Below, piece by piece: positions 1 to 6,433 of a stretch of DNA of 6,433 bases. This DNA comes from Rhodospirillaceae bacterium. GTDB lineage: Bacteria > Pseudomonadota > Alphaproteobacteria > MPNO01 > UBA2964. Under the pieces are notes generated by a model. It had not been told where the DNA came from. It saw only the letters and a list, made by a program, of their open reading frames with translations, and searched no databases. Position 1 is the stretch's first letter. The number at the start of each line of letters is the position of its first letter. The stretch is taken from the NCBI GenBank assembly GCA_002724505.1, contig PBOV01000009.1:1-6433 (forward strand). Reading direction: 5' to 3'. The position numbers were made by a program, and so were the translations under genes.

Positions 1-193
1 GTTTTAAGTCGCTATGACAGCGCATACTAAACATACATTTCACTTTGAGGATATCCATTAAGTGATGGGAACACAAAAATATTTATCCTTTAAAAAAAAT
101 TGGGTGAAAACATTTTTAAATTCAATTTTTATTACATTTTAGCGCGAGAACATAATGATAACTTTGGGATCCTCCTTATGGATGGTCCCTTAG

Positions 194-226
194 ATTTAAA
201 TTGTTTTCATAGGAGAAAATTTAAAT
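194..226. repeat. AT-rich inverted repeat (hairpin)
   Basis: ATTTAAATT at 194-202 and AATTTAAAT at 218-226 are perfect 9-bp inverted arms. Inside them, after one mismatch, 204-208 can pair with 212-216 using two G-T wobbles, leaving a three-base loop (209-211). The whole can fold as a 33-nt hairpin. It has no T-run behind it, so it is not a classical terminator. It could be an operator, a transcript-end structure or a chance product of the AT-rich composition. Confidence 0.45.
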
Positions 227-295
227 ACCCTGGGGTTGTAACAAAGGTCACCCCGATTTTGGCTACAGAAACTAATAAAGATTAGAAATTGTCTC

Positions 296-323
296 TTGGC
301 GGAATTGACGCGGTGGCTATACT
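296..323 (+). promoter_or_regulatory. Candidate sigma-70 type promoter of the adenosine kinase gene
   Basis: TTGGCG (296-301) as -35 and TATACT (318-323) as -10 are separated by 16 bases. They match the vegetative consensus at 4 of 6 and 5 of 6 positions. Transcription would begin near 330, giving a leader of roughly 20 bases before the start codon at 353. A second TTGACG at 305-310 is closer to the -35 consensus but stands only 7 bases from the -10, too close to work with it. This is a pattern match only. Confidence 0.4.
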
Positions 324-340
324 CGCTTCGCTTGCATCTC

Positions 341-345
341 GGAGG
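341..345 (+). promoter_or_regulatory. Ribosome binding site of the adenosine kinase gene
   Basis: GGAGG lies 7 bases before the ATG at 353. It is the clearest Shine-Dalgarno sequence in the window and fixes the start of this gene. Confidence 0.8.
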
Positions 346-352
346 AAAATGA

Positions 353-1345
353 ATGCCCGCTGTGCGTTATGACGTAATCGGTGTTGGAAATGCTATCGTT
401 GATGTGATTGCCGCCTCTTCCGAAGCCCTGATTTTAGAACTCGAACTTGAAAAGGGTGGCATGACGCTCATTGATTCTGATCGTGGAGAAGAAATCTACG
501 CCTCAATGAATAATGCGACTGAAACCTCTGGGGGTTCAGCCGCAAATACTCTGGCAGGGATAGCATCTTTTGGTGGAAGTGGCGCTTTTATTGGAAAAGT
601 CAATGATGATGCACTTGGTCATGTCTTTCGTGATGATTTAGTAAAAATAGGGGTCGACTACAAAACGCCGCTTCTTTCGGAAGGTTTGCCTACAGCGCGT
701 TGTCTGATTTTCGTCACGCCTGATGCGGAGCGGACTATGCTGACGTGCCTTGGGATTTCCGCTGACTTGTGCCCCGATGACATTGATGAAGAAGCTATTG
801 CGGCTGCTGAAATAACATATCTTGAGGGCTATTTGTTTGATCCTCCAGAAGCACAAAAGGCCTTCCACAAGGCCGCCGAAGCGGCCCATGCGGCGAATCG
901 AAGGGTTGCTTTGTCGCTTTCGGATTCATTTTGTGTGGAGCGCCACCGTGACGAGTTTCTCCGTCTGCTTTCTGGTCATGTAGATGTTTTGTTCGCCAAT
1001 GAATCCGAAGTAACAGCCTTGTTTGATGTTAACAATTTTGAAGAAGCTGTGAGGCTGACATCAGGACATTGTGAAATTGCGGCGCTGACTCGTGGTTCGG
1101 AAGGCTGCGTAATTGTTGAAGGGGGTACGATATACGAAATCACGGCTAAAGAGGTTAAGAGAGTTGTCGACACGACTGGGGCTGGAGATTTATTTGCCGC
1201 CGGTTTTCTCTATGGTCTAGCTCGCGGCGAGTCATTGGCTCAATGCGGCGCGTATGGCGTGTCAGCTGCTGCAGAAGTAATCAGCCGTTATGGTGCTCGG
1301 CCAGAAGACCCTCTCGCAAACCTTTTAATGGAAAGTGGTGAATAG
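353..1345 (+). CDS. PfkB-family carbohydrate kinase, probable adenosine kinase
   Basis: Complete 330-residue protein of the PfkB/ribokinase family, a usual length. It probably phosphorylates adenosine to AMP with ATP in the cytosol (purine salvage). The N-terminal strand has GVGNAIVDV (residues 10-18), where the Asp typically contacts the sugar hydroxyls. The first PfkB signature region is around 58-90, with the Gly-Gly of SGGSAAN (59-65). NESE (216-219) is the usual mid-domain motif near the metal/phosphate site. The second signature DTTGAGD (273-279) forms the anion hole and carries the likely catalytic base Asp279. The overall sequence resembles the proteins annotated as adenosine kinase in alphaproteobacteria. 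Specificity within PfkB is hard to read from motifs, so another nucleoside or sugar substrate remains possible. The start is supported by GGAGG 7 bases upstream. It is separated from ampG by almost 300 bases, so the two are probably not tightly co-transcribed. Confidence 0.88.
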   Translation: MPAVRYDVIGVGNAIVDVIAASSEALILELELEKGGMTLIDSDRGEEIYASMNNATETSGGSAANTLAGIASFGGSGAFIGKVNDDALGHVFRDDLVKIGVDYKTPLLSEGLPTARCLIFVTPDAERTMLTCLGISADLCPDDIDEEAIAAAEITYLEGYLFDPPEAQKAFHKAAEAAHAANRRVALSLSDSFCVERHRDEFLRLLSGHVDVLFANESEVTALFDVNNFEEAVRLTSGHCEIAALTRGSEGCVIVEGGTIYEITAKEVKRVVDTTGAGDLFAAGFLYGLARGESLAQCGAYGVSAAAEVISRYGARPEDPLANLLMESGE

Positions 1346-1429
1346 AAAATATGGGTTATTACCCGCATAACGTTAACAGAGGATGTTGTGGATCATAAGA
1401 ACGGTTTTGTTTTGGCTAAATTAGGTTAG

Positions 1430-1561
1430 ATGCGAGATTTGATTCTCGCTGATGCAAAGTTGCTGGGTATAGAACAAGCGGAAAAACTAAATCACACTAT
1501 GTTGTATTTAAATCATTTTGTGCGAGAGAATGGGTGTTTCGAAGAAACCTTAATAGTGTAA
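1430..1561 (+). other. Small ORF of uncertain status, possibly part of a decayed gene
   Basis: An ATG at 1430 opens 43 codons ending in TAA (protein begins MRDLILADAKLLG and continues with a mixed charged and hydrophobic composition). It is directly preceded by an in-frame TAG (1427-1429). The same frame is open further upstream to about 1352, so 1352-1561 is a stretch of about 70 codons broken by a single stop. There is no good ribosome binding site, only AGG 4 bases before the ATG. I do not recognise the product. By rough reasoning, about three stops would be expected by chance in this length, so one stop is only mildly unusual. It may be a small gene, a pseudogene with a nonsense mutation, or nothing. 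Confidence 0.15.
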
Positions 1562-1611
1562 AATTTTATACCACCTTAACCTCGGATAAATTAACTAAAT
1601 ACCGGCGCCTT

Positions 1612-1628
1612 ACCGACCAGCGGTCAGT
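1612..1628. promoter_or_regulatory. Inverted repeat before ampG, candidate operator or leader hairpin
   Basis: GACC (1615-1618) and GGTC (1622-1625) are inverted around AGC. The symmetry continues after one mismatch (C1614 against A1626) with two more pairs (1612-1613 with 1627-1628). The element ends about 12 bases before the ATG at 1641, in the place where a ribosome binding site would be expected, and no Shine-Dalgarno sequence is seen. TetR-type repressors often bind GACC/GGTC-like palindromes, so an operator is possible. A hairpin affecting translation is the other reading. Confidence 0.3.
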
Positions 1629-1640
1629 GTTGGCATTTTG

Positions 1641-2942
1641 ATGACAGACCGTTCAAAAGCTACAAGCTGGAAAGAGTCGTTGACGGTCTATTGGGATCGT
1701 CGCCAACTTGTAATATTTATGATGGGGTTTTCTAGCGGTCTACCTTTGTTGCTTGGCTTTTCTACTCTTTCCTGGTGGCTATCAGGCGAAAATATCCCAA
1801 AAACAGTTATAACTGGTTTACTCATTGTCGCTACCCCTTACTCCTTTAAGTTCCTTTGGGCCCCAATTTTGGATCAAGTTCAATTGCCAATATTAAAAAA
1901 TCGGTTGGGTCAGCGCAGAAGCTGGTTATTGGTTATTCAAGTCCTTTTAATTGTTTCAATTGTAGCTTTGGGGGCTAGTGATCCAAGAAACGGACTGACT
2001 TATATGGCTGTGTCGGCATTACTAGTGGCCTTCTTTTCGGCCAGCCAAGATATTGTAATAGACGCTTATAGAATTGAGATTCTTCGAGAATTTGAGCAAG
2101 GGGCTGGAGCGGCGGCGACACAGGCAGGCTATCGTGTTGGTTTGTTAGTTGCGGGAGCGGTTCCGCTAGCGCTCTCAGATTTTATATCGTGGTTCTGGGT
2201 GTATTTTTTTATGGCTACTTTGGTGGTAGTCGGAATCATTGCGACATTTTTAGCCCCGGAACCGAATCTCAAAGCCCCCGAGGATACAAGAATTATAAAA
2301 ATAGGCGCCGTTTTACAAAGAGCAATAGTTAACCCTTTTACCGATTTTTGTGGGCGTCGTGGATGGGTGTGGGTACTTTGCTTTGTTCTTCTTTACAAAT
2401 ATGGAGATGCGATTGCTGGTGCTCTTTTCAACCCTTTTTTTCGGGAACTCGGATTCTCAGGTACCCAGATCGCGTTGATTGTAAAAACCTATGGTGTTCC
2501 CATGACAATGGTCGGGGTTTTGACTGGCGGTGTGCTTGTTGCACGTATAGGAATTTTTGCGGCCTTATTTTTTGGCGGTGTCCTTCAGGCGATTACCAAC
2601 CTTTGTTTTGTGTGGTTGGCGGCGCATCCAAATGGGGCGACTGAAGTCGGGCTTTTTATCGCGATTGCAGCAGATAATTTTACCGGCGGCCTCGGTTCGA
2701 CAGCATTTGTCGCGTTTCTTTCGGCGCTGTGCAACATCCGCTTTACCGCGACGCAGTTTGCCCTCTTTACGTCGTTCATGGCGTTAGGACGCACATACAT
2801 GGCTGTTCCTTCGGGATGGTTGGTAGACGAAATCGGGTGGACAAACTTCTTTATAACCTCGACTGCCCTAGCGGTTCCTGCATTACTGCTTTTGATTATT
2901 GTTAGGCGCCATGCTTCAGAAATTTTTCCCCCACGCAATTAG
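1641..2942 (+). CDS. ampG: AmpG-like muropeptide permease (MFS)
   Basis: Complete 433-residue inner-membrane protein of the major facilitator superfamily, AmpG type. AmpG imports GlcNAc-anhydromuramyl peptides released from the wall, for peptidoglycan recycling; in species with an inducible AmpC beta-lactamase it also feeds the inducing signal. Recognisable AmpG stretches are GFSSGLPLLL (29-38), FKFLWAPILD (69-78), QRRSWL (91-96), SASQDIVIDAYRIE (133-146) and GAGAAATQAGYRVGLL (154-169), each close to the E. coli protein as I recall it. Hydrophobic segments suggest about 12 membrane spans (roughly 23-42, 55-75, 95-112, 119-138, 163-180, 183-204, 241-256, 278-298, 303-328, 333-360, 371-392, 400-421), with a charged cytoplasmic loop at 207-240. 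E. coli AmpG is longer (about 490 residues, 14 spans), so this is a shorter form. The ATG at 1641 is preferred over an in-frame TTG at 1638; an in-frame stop at 1596-1598 rules out an ATG further up. No clear ribosome binding site. Substrate is inferred from family. Confidence 0.87.
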   Translation: MTDRSKATSWKESLTVYWDRRQLVIFMMGFSSGLPLLLGFSTLSWWLSGENIPKTVITGLLIVATPYSFKFLWAPILDQVQLPILKNRLGQRRSWLLVIQVLLIVSIVALGASDPRNGLTYMAVSALLVAFFSASQDIVIDAYRIEILREFEQGAGAAATQAGYRVGLLVAGAVPLALSDFISWFWVYFFMATLVVVGIIATFLAPEPNLKAPEDTRIIKIGAVLQRAIVNPFTDFCGRRGWVWVLCFVLLYKYGDAIAGALFNPFFRELGFSGTQIALIVKTYGVPMTMVGVLTGGVLVARIGIFAALFFGGVLQAITNLCFVWLAAHPNGATEVGLFIAIAADNFTGGLGSTAFVAFLSALCNIRFTATQFALFTSFMALGRTYMAVPSGWLVDEIGWTNFFITSTALAVPALLLLIIVRRHASEIFPPRN

Positions 2943-2972
2943 GGGTTAAAAGTTGATCTAAACTAAACCCCT
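2941..2972. terminator. Hairpin between convergent ampG and maeB
   Basis: AGGGGTT (2941-2947) pairs with AACCCCT (2966-2972). Inside, AGTT (2951-2954) pairs with AACT (2961-2964) around a 6-base loop, with a small asymmetric bulge between the stems. The left arm includes the last two bases of the ampG TAG stop codon, and maeB ends at 2991, so the structure could end transcription from both sides. There is no clean T-run immediately behind it on either strand, so efficiency as an intrinsic terminator is uncertain. Confidence 0.5.
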
Positions 2973-2990
2973 AAGCAACGACTTTTACTG

Positions 2991-5348
2991 TTATTGTTTT
3001 TGTCGGTTGGTCTTTGGTTTTGTTTGTGCCTGATGCGCCGCTAAGACTGCATCAGTAACAATATCTGATGCCGTTGCGTCTAACCGTACAATTTGTGCTG
3101 GCTTACTTAATCCAATAAGTAAGGGCCCAATTACTGTTCCCCCACCTAGTTTCTGTAGCAAGCGTGATGAAATTGCCGCTGAAAACAAACCTGGCATTAT
3201 TAAAATATTAGCAGGGCCCTTAAGTCTACTGAAGGGGTATAAAGCCCTCATATCTGGGTCCAGAGCAACACTAACTGTCATTTCTCCCTCATAAGCAAAG
3301 TCTCGCTTCTCAGAGTCGAGGATTTCTACTGCCCGCTTTATTTCTTCCGTGATGTTGCTTGAGCGTCCGCCAAAGCTTGTGTGTGATAGCAATGCGACAC
3401 GTGGTTCATGGCCAAGCTCACGGGCTTTTGTTGCAGATTGCGTCGCAAAATCGGCGAGTTGCTCTGCAGTTGGTCGTTCGTGTACCAGGGTGTCCGCAAT
3501 GAAAACGGTTCTATCACGTGCAGAAACTACCGTAAGGCCAAAAAGTTGCTGACCTTTCTCAATACTGATTGCACGCGCTAAATCATTCCAACAGGTTGGA
3601 GAATTTCGGGTAAGCCCGGTGACCATTGCATCGGCGTCGCCACATGCAACCATGCAAGCAGCAAACATGTTGCGATCTTGATTAACCATTCGTTGGCAAT
3701 CTCTGTAAAGTGCACCATTACGTGAAAGCCTCTTATAAAGGTAGTCAGTATACTTTTTGTTTTGTTTTGAAACCCTAGCATTATGGGCTTCGATTGCATC
3801 GCTGCCTTCAAAACCTAAACTAGACATTTTTTCCGCTACGATGTCATCGCGGCCGATAAGGACGGGTGTTCCATATCCTGCATTGCGGAATGCCTGTGCG
3901 GCCCGGATCACTTTCTCTTCTTCCCCTTCAGCAAATACGACGCGCTTGGGCTTTTTCTTAACCTCCTCAAAAATTTCATTTAGGCTTCCAACTGTGGGGT
4001 CAAGCCGCGCTTCCAGCGACGCGCGATAATCATCCATATTAGGAATTGTTCGGCGAGCTACTCCTGTTTTAATTGCCGCTTTTGCTACAGCGGGTGGGAC
4101 AGCAGAAATTAAGCGCGGGTCAAAGGGTGTTGGTATTAAATAGTCGGGACCAAATTGTAAATGTCTCCCGGAATAAGCACCGCTCACCTCGTCCGGTACA
4201 TCCTCTCGCGCCAAATCTGCCAAGGCCCTGGCAGCAGCCACTTTCATTTCATCATTAATACGACGCGCTTGAACATCCAAAGCCCCTCTAAAAATATAAG
4301 GAAAGCCAAGTACATTATTAATTTGGTTCGGATAATCGGATCGGCCCGTAGCAACTATAGCGTCCTTGCGGACGGATTGTACTTCTTCCGGCATAATTTC
4401 GGGATCGGGATTGGCAAGGGCAAAAATAATAGGTTTTGGTCCCATGGACTCAATCATATTTTTGGTCACGGCTTTTGCGACCGAAACGCCGAAAAAAACA
4501 TCGCTATCTTTCATAGCCTCTTCGAGGGTGCGGGCGTTGGTCTTGATTTCATGTGCTGATTTCCACTGATTCATGCCACTCTCTCGGCCTTGATAAACTA
4601 CACCCTGAGAGTCACATAATGTGATGTTATCTTTCGTAAAACCCATTGCGATAAATAACTCGAGGCAAGCTATTGCTGCAGCTCCAGCCCCATTGACCAC
4701 CATTGTGGTATTTTTTAGGTTACGGCCTGTCAGATCTAACGCATTTAAAAGTCCGGCTGCGGCAATCACGGCTGTACCATGTTGGTCATCATGGAAGACG
4801 GGAATATCCATAATTTCCTTGAGCCGCTGTTCAATAATAAAACATTCTGGTGCCTTTATATCTTCCAGGTTGATCCCGCCGAAGCCCGGCCCAAGAAACC
4901 GGACGCAATTAACGAACTCATCTACGTCGCGTGTGTCTACCTCTAAATCTACGGCATCAATATCTGCAAACGTTTTAAATAAAACACACTTGCCTTCCAT
5001 GACAGGTTTTGCGCCGATTGCCCCAAGATCTCCGAGTCCCAATACGGCAGTACCATTTGAAATCACAGCTACCATATTACCTTTGTTGGTATAGTCGTAG
5101 GCGGTCTGTTCATTCTTCGCAATTTTTAGACAAGGAGCTGCAACCCCCGGAGAATAGGCTAAAGATAAATCGCGTTGAGTCGTAATTTTTTTAAGTGGTG
5201 CGATGGAGAGTTTCCCCGGAGGCGGGCCGGCGTGCAATGCTAGGGCCTCGCGTTCGAGATTACTTATACGATTCCGTCCATCAACGCTGTCGGAAACACT
5301 TTTCGCCACCAATTTCCTTGCCGGTTTGCTCTTTTCTTTGCGGGCCAT
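2991..5348 (-). CDS. maeB: Malic enzyme with C-terminal phosphotransacetylase-like domain
   Basis: MaeB-type malic enzyme of 785 residues, near the usual 750-780. It oxidatively decarboxylates L-malate to pyruvate and CO2 with NAD(P)+ and a divalent metal in the cytosol. Malic N-terminal domain (about 40-170): YSPGVAAPC (65-73), GLGDLGA (104-110), likely catalytic Lys120 in MEGK, metal ligands Glu162-Asp163 and Asp187-Asp188 of FHDDQHG. NAD-binding domain (about 180-420): VVNGAGAAAIA (217-227), NPDPE (313-317), PTPFDPRL (406-413). The phosphotransacetylase-like domain runs from about 468 to 775, including MPGLFSAA (718-725). In E. coli MaeB this domain mediates acetyl-CoA regulation rather than catalysis. 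Coenzyme preference cannot be read here. The start at 5348 is favoured because AGAGGA (5365-5360 on this strand) lies 11 bases upstream. An in-frame ATG at 5378 would add 10 residues but has no ribosome binding site. Convergent with ampG, divergent from mutS. Confidence 0.93.
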   Translation of the reverse strand: MARKEKSKPARKLVAKSVSDSVDGRNRISNLEREALALHAGPPPGKLSIAPLKKITTQRDLSLAYSPGVAAPCLKIAKNEQTAYDYTNKGNMVAVISNGTAVLGLGDLGAIGAKPVMEGKCVLFKTFADIDAVDLEVDTRDVDEFVNCVRFLGPGFGGINLEDIKAPECFIIEQRLKEIMDIPVFHDDQHGTAVIAAAGLLNALDLTGRNLKNTTMVVNGAGAAAIACLELFIAMGFTKDNITLCDSQGVVYQGRESGMNQWKSAHEIKTNARTLEEAMKDSDVFFGVSVAKAVTKNMIESMGPKPIIFALANPDPEIMPEEVQSVRKDAIVATGRSDYPNQINNVLGFPYIFRGALDVQARRINDEMKVAAARALADLAREDVPDEVSGAYSGRHLQFGPDYLIPTPFDPRLISAVPPAVAKAAIKTGVARRTIPNMDDYRASLEARLDPTVGSLNEIFEEVKKKPKRVVFAEGEEEKVIRAAQAFRNAGYGTPVLIGRDDIVAEKMSSLGFEGSDAIEAHNARVSKQNKKYTDYLYKRLSRNGALYRDCQRMVNQDRNMFAACMVACGDADAMVTGLTRNSPTCWNDLARAISIEKGQQLFGLTVVSARDRTVFIADTLVHERPTAEQLADFATQSATKARELGHEPRVALLSHTSFGGRSSNITEEIKRAVEILDSEKRDFAYEGEMTVSVALDPDMRALYPFSRLKGPANILIMPGLFSAAISSRLLQKLGGGTVIGPLLIGLSKPAQIVRLDATASDIVTDAVLAAHQAQTKPKTNRQKQ

Positions 5349-5359
5349 GACTTCATCTG

Positions 5360-5365
5360 TCCTCT
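5360..5365 (-). promoter_or_regulatory. Probable ribosome binding site of maeB
   Basis: AGAGGA on the minus strand, 11 bases before the ATG at 5348. The spacing is somewhat long, but the upstream ATG at 5378 has nothing comparable, so this site decides the start in favour of 5348. Confidence 0.45.
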
Positions 5366-5431
5366 GATTTCGACCCATAACTTGGTGGTTTTCGATGATT
5401 TAGGCAAGAGATGATTGTTTTGTGTTTTGAG

Positions 5432-5446
5432 CAGGCAAATTAAAGA
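5432..5446 (+). repeat. Direct repeat copy 1 (CAGGCAAAT type) in the maeB-mutS control region
   Basis: CAGGCAAAT followed by TAAAGA. It matches 5478-5492 at 13 of 15 positions, 46 bp apart. A shorter related AGGCAA stands at 5402-5407. These copies, with the palindrome at 5466-5485, suggest a cluster of binding sites for one regulator. Confidence 0.45.
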
Positions 5447-5465
5447 TCTGACCATTTTTCCCTAT

Positions 5466-5485
5466 TTTGCCTGTGGCCAGGCAAA
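5466..5485. promoter_or_regulatory. Perfect 8+8 bp palindrome, candidate operator between maeB and mutS
   Basis: TTTGCCTG (5466-5473) and CAGGCAAA (5478-5485) are exact inverted arms around TGGC. The right arm is also the start of direct repeat copy 2 (5478-5492). The element ends 15 bases before the mutS ATG and lies about 117 bases upstream of the maeB start. No T-run follows on either strand, so a terminator is unlikely, and nothing would need ending between divergent genes. A dimeric regulator is the simplest reading; the protein is unknown. Confidence 0.5.
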
Positions 5486-5500
5486 TGATAGACTAACGGG

Positions 5501-6433
5501 ATGGTAGATGGCGGATCCAACCGGGTAGAAAAAAAAACAGCAAAAAGAACGTCGACAATTGGCGAAACCACGCCAATGATGACTCAATATTTAGACATCA
5601 AAAATGCTCATCCTAATTGTTTGTTGTTTTATAGGATGGGTGATTTTTATGAACTATTTTTCGATGACGCGGTAGAGGCGTCAGCTGCGCTGGATATTAC
5701 TCTTACACATCGCGGAAAACACAAAGGTAAAAATATTCCGATGTGCGGCGTGCCTGTTCACGCTGCTGAGACTTACCTCGCAAGACTGATAAAGAAAGGT
5801 TTCCACGTTGCGGTTTGCGAACAAACGGAATCACCGGCAGAGGCAAAAAAACGTGGGTCGAAAGCGGTTGTATCTAGAGATGTAGTGAGGGTTGTAACTC
5901 CAGGCACAATTACCGAAGACACCTTGCTCGATGGAACAAAAAATAATTATCTTTCAGCATTGGCCGATATAAATGGCTCAATAGCCTTGTCATGGTTAGA
6001 TATTTCAACCGGTGAGTTTACCGTTTGTCCAACAAATTTTGGGTCGTTAACGTCCGCTCTGGCAAGAATTGAACCCAAAGAACTTTTGGTTCCTGAAAGT
6101 CTTTTCCAAGACGAAAGGTTGTTGGAGGGTCTTGGCGACTGGATTGAGATTATAGTACCCTTACCGACCAACAAGTTTGACAGTGATGCTGCTCGTAAAT
6201 GCTTAAATAAAACTTTTGGAGTGACTTCGCTCGATGCCTTTGGAAATTTTACCCGGCAAGAGATTGCTGCCTGTGGGGCTATAGTTGGTTATGTTGAGCT
6301 TACGCAAAAAGGGCGCCTTCCGCACCTTAGGCTGCCCCGACAAATTGCAAAAGGAACTTTTCTGGAGATTGACGCGGCAACTCGCCGAAATCTTGAGTTG
6401 GTTCAGACTCTCGACGGAGAGAAAAGAGGCTCA
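5501..6433 (+). CDS. mutS: DNA mismatch repair protein MutS, N-terminal part (cut by window end)
   Basis: The first 311 codons of mutS, open to the window end. The full protein is usually 850-900 residues. MutS binds mismatches and small loops in DNA and starts repair with MutL. The mismatch-recognition domain covers about 25-130 and includes GDFYELF (47-53) with the Phe49-x-Glu51 pair that stacks on and contacts the mispaired base, GVPVH (83-87) and CEQ (106-108). RVVTPGT (130-136) leads into the connector domain (about 140-270), and [10 protein letters not shown] (291-300) begins the core/lever region. The clamp and the C-terminal ATPase lie outside the window. ATG 5501 is the first start after an in-frame TAG at 5489-5491, but its ribosome binding site is weak. 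Starts at 5576 or 5579 (Met26, Met27) would remove a Lys/Thr-rich leader. The longer form is favoured because E. coli MutS also has residues ahead of its matching PMM, about a dozen fewer than here. Confidence 0.95.
   Translation, partial: MVDGGSNRVEKKTAKRTSTIGETTPMMTQYLDIKNAHPNCLLFYRMGDFYELFFDDAVEASAALDITLTHRGKHKGKNIPMCGVPVHAAETYLARLIKKGFHVAVCEQTESPAEAKKRGSKAVVSRDVVRVVTPGTITEDTLLDGTKNNYLSALADINGSIALSWLDISTGEFTVCPTNFGSLTSALARIEPKELLVPESLFQDERLLEGLGDWIEIIVPLPTNKFDSDAARKCLNKTFGVTSLDAFGNFTRQEIAACGAIVGYVELTQKGRLPHLRLPRQIAKGTFLEIDAATRRNLELVQTLDGEKRGS

Larger units (their letters stand above)
1..352. other. AT-rich intergenic region without a supportable gene
   Basis: I see no convincing gene here. 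The stretch 61-180 is only about a quarter to a third G+C, clearly lower than the genes in the window. A 61-codon open frame (TTG at 100 to 285, +) has no ribosome binding site in front of it, is preceded by a run of A, and encodes nothing I recognise, so I treat it as chance. The first 30 bases read in frame 1 as nine codons and a stop (ending at 30) and could be the tail of an upstream gene, but this cannot be supported. Weak GC hairpins (166-189, and GGGGT 232-236 with ACCCC 250-254) might belong to termination of an upstream transcript. The AT-rich hairpin and the promoter are listed separately. Confidence 0.6.
1346..1640. other. Intergenic region between the kinase gene and ampG
   Basis: No established gene. 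Visible structures are a short hairpin GGGT-TATT-ACCC (1353-1364) just after the kinase stop codon and without a T-run, a perfect 6-bp stem GCGAGA/TCTCGC (1432-1437 with 1444-1449), and a small hairpin GTTTC-GAA-GAAAC around 1536-1548. The first could help end kinase transcription, but none is a standard intrinsic terminator. TATACC near 1567-1572 is a possible -10 for ampG without a recognisable -35. Confidence 0.5.

Noticed and set aside
100..285. 61-codon open frame (+) before the kinase gene
   Set aside because: TTG start, no ribosome binding site, very AT-rich, no recognisable product, and overlapping strong hairpin sequence; probably chance.
2585..2938. 117-codon open frame on the minus strand inside ampG
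   Set aside because: Lies wholly opposite a well-supported membrane protein gene; a shadow of its codon pattern with no recognisable domain.
4621..5094. 157-codon open frame on the plus strand inside maeB
   Set aside because: Fully antisense to the conserved malic enzyme domain; Ser/Pro/Ala-rich low-information protein typical of a shadow frame.
5264..5455. 63-codon minus-strand frame overlapping the maeB start
   Set aside because: Runs out of frame into the maeB N-terminus and has no recognisable product.
5427..5468. Attempts to place sigma-70 promoters for mutS (+) and maeB (-)
   Set aside because: Candidate -35 and -10 pairs match the consensus at too few positions or with wrong spacing, so no promoter is reported.
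5466..5485. Palindrome considered as an intrinsic terminator
   Set aside because: No T-run on either strand, and it sits between divergent genes where a terminator has no obvious role.

Overview
The window looks like ordinary chromosomal DNA of a moderately AT-rich alphaproteobacterium. This rests on the protein sequences: a PfkB-family adenosine kinase of the kind common in alphaproteobacteria, a two-domain MaeB-type malic enzyme, and mutS diverging from that malic enzyme gene. From memory, malic enzyme next to mutS is a recurring arrangement in alphaproteobacteria. The genus cannot be named. There is no transposase, integrase, CRISPR array, tRNA or rRNA.

Layout: (1) 1-352 is AT-rich and non-coding as far as can be seen, with a long AT-rich hairpin (194-226) and a candidate promoter just before the first gene. 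(2) 353-1345 (+) is a complete PfkB-family kinase, most likely adenosine kinase, with a strong ribosome binding site. (3) 1346-1640 is intergenic; it holds a small unrecognised ORF-like stretch interrupted by one TAG, some small hairpins, and an inverted repeat just before the next gene. (4) 1641-2942 (+) is a complete AmpG-like muropeptide permease. (5) A hairpin overlapping the ampG stop codon lies between the convergent ampG and maeB genes. (6) 2991-5348 (-) is maeB, a malic enzyme fused to a phosphotransacetylase-like domain that appears to have lost part of its catalytic site. (7) 5349-5500 is the divergent control region between maeB and mutS, with a perfect 8+8 bp palindrome and further copies of its half-site. 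(8) 5501-6433 (+) is the 5' part of mutS, cut by the window edge.

The genes do not form one pathway: purine salvage (adenosine kinase), cell-wall recycling (AmpG), C4-dicarboxylate/central carbon metabolism (MaeB) and mismatch repair (MutS). I found no convincing new system. The points most worth checking are the repeated AGGCAA/TTGCCT sites between maeB and mutS, the altered phosphotransacetylase active site in MaeB, and the inverted repeat in the place of a ribosome binding site ahead of ampG.
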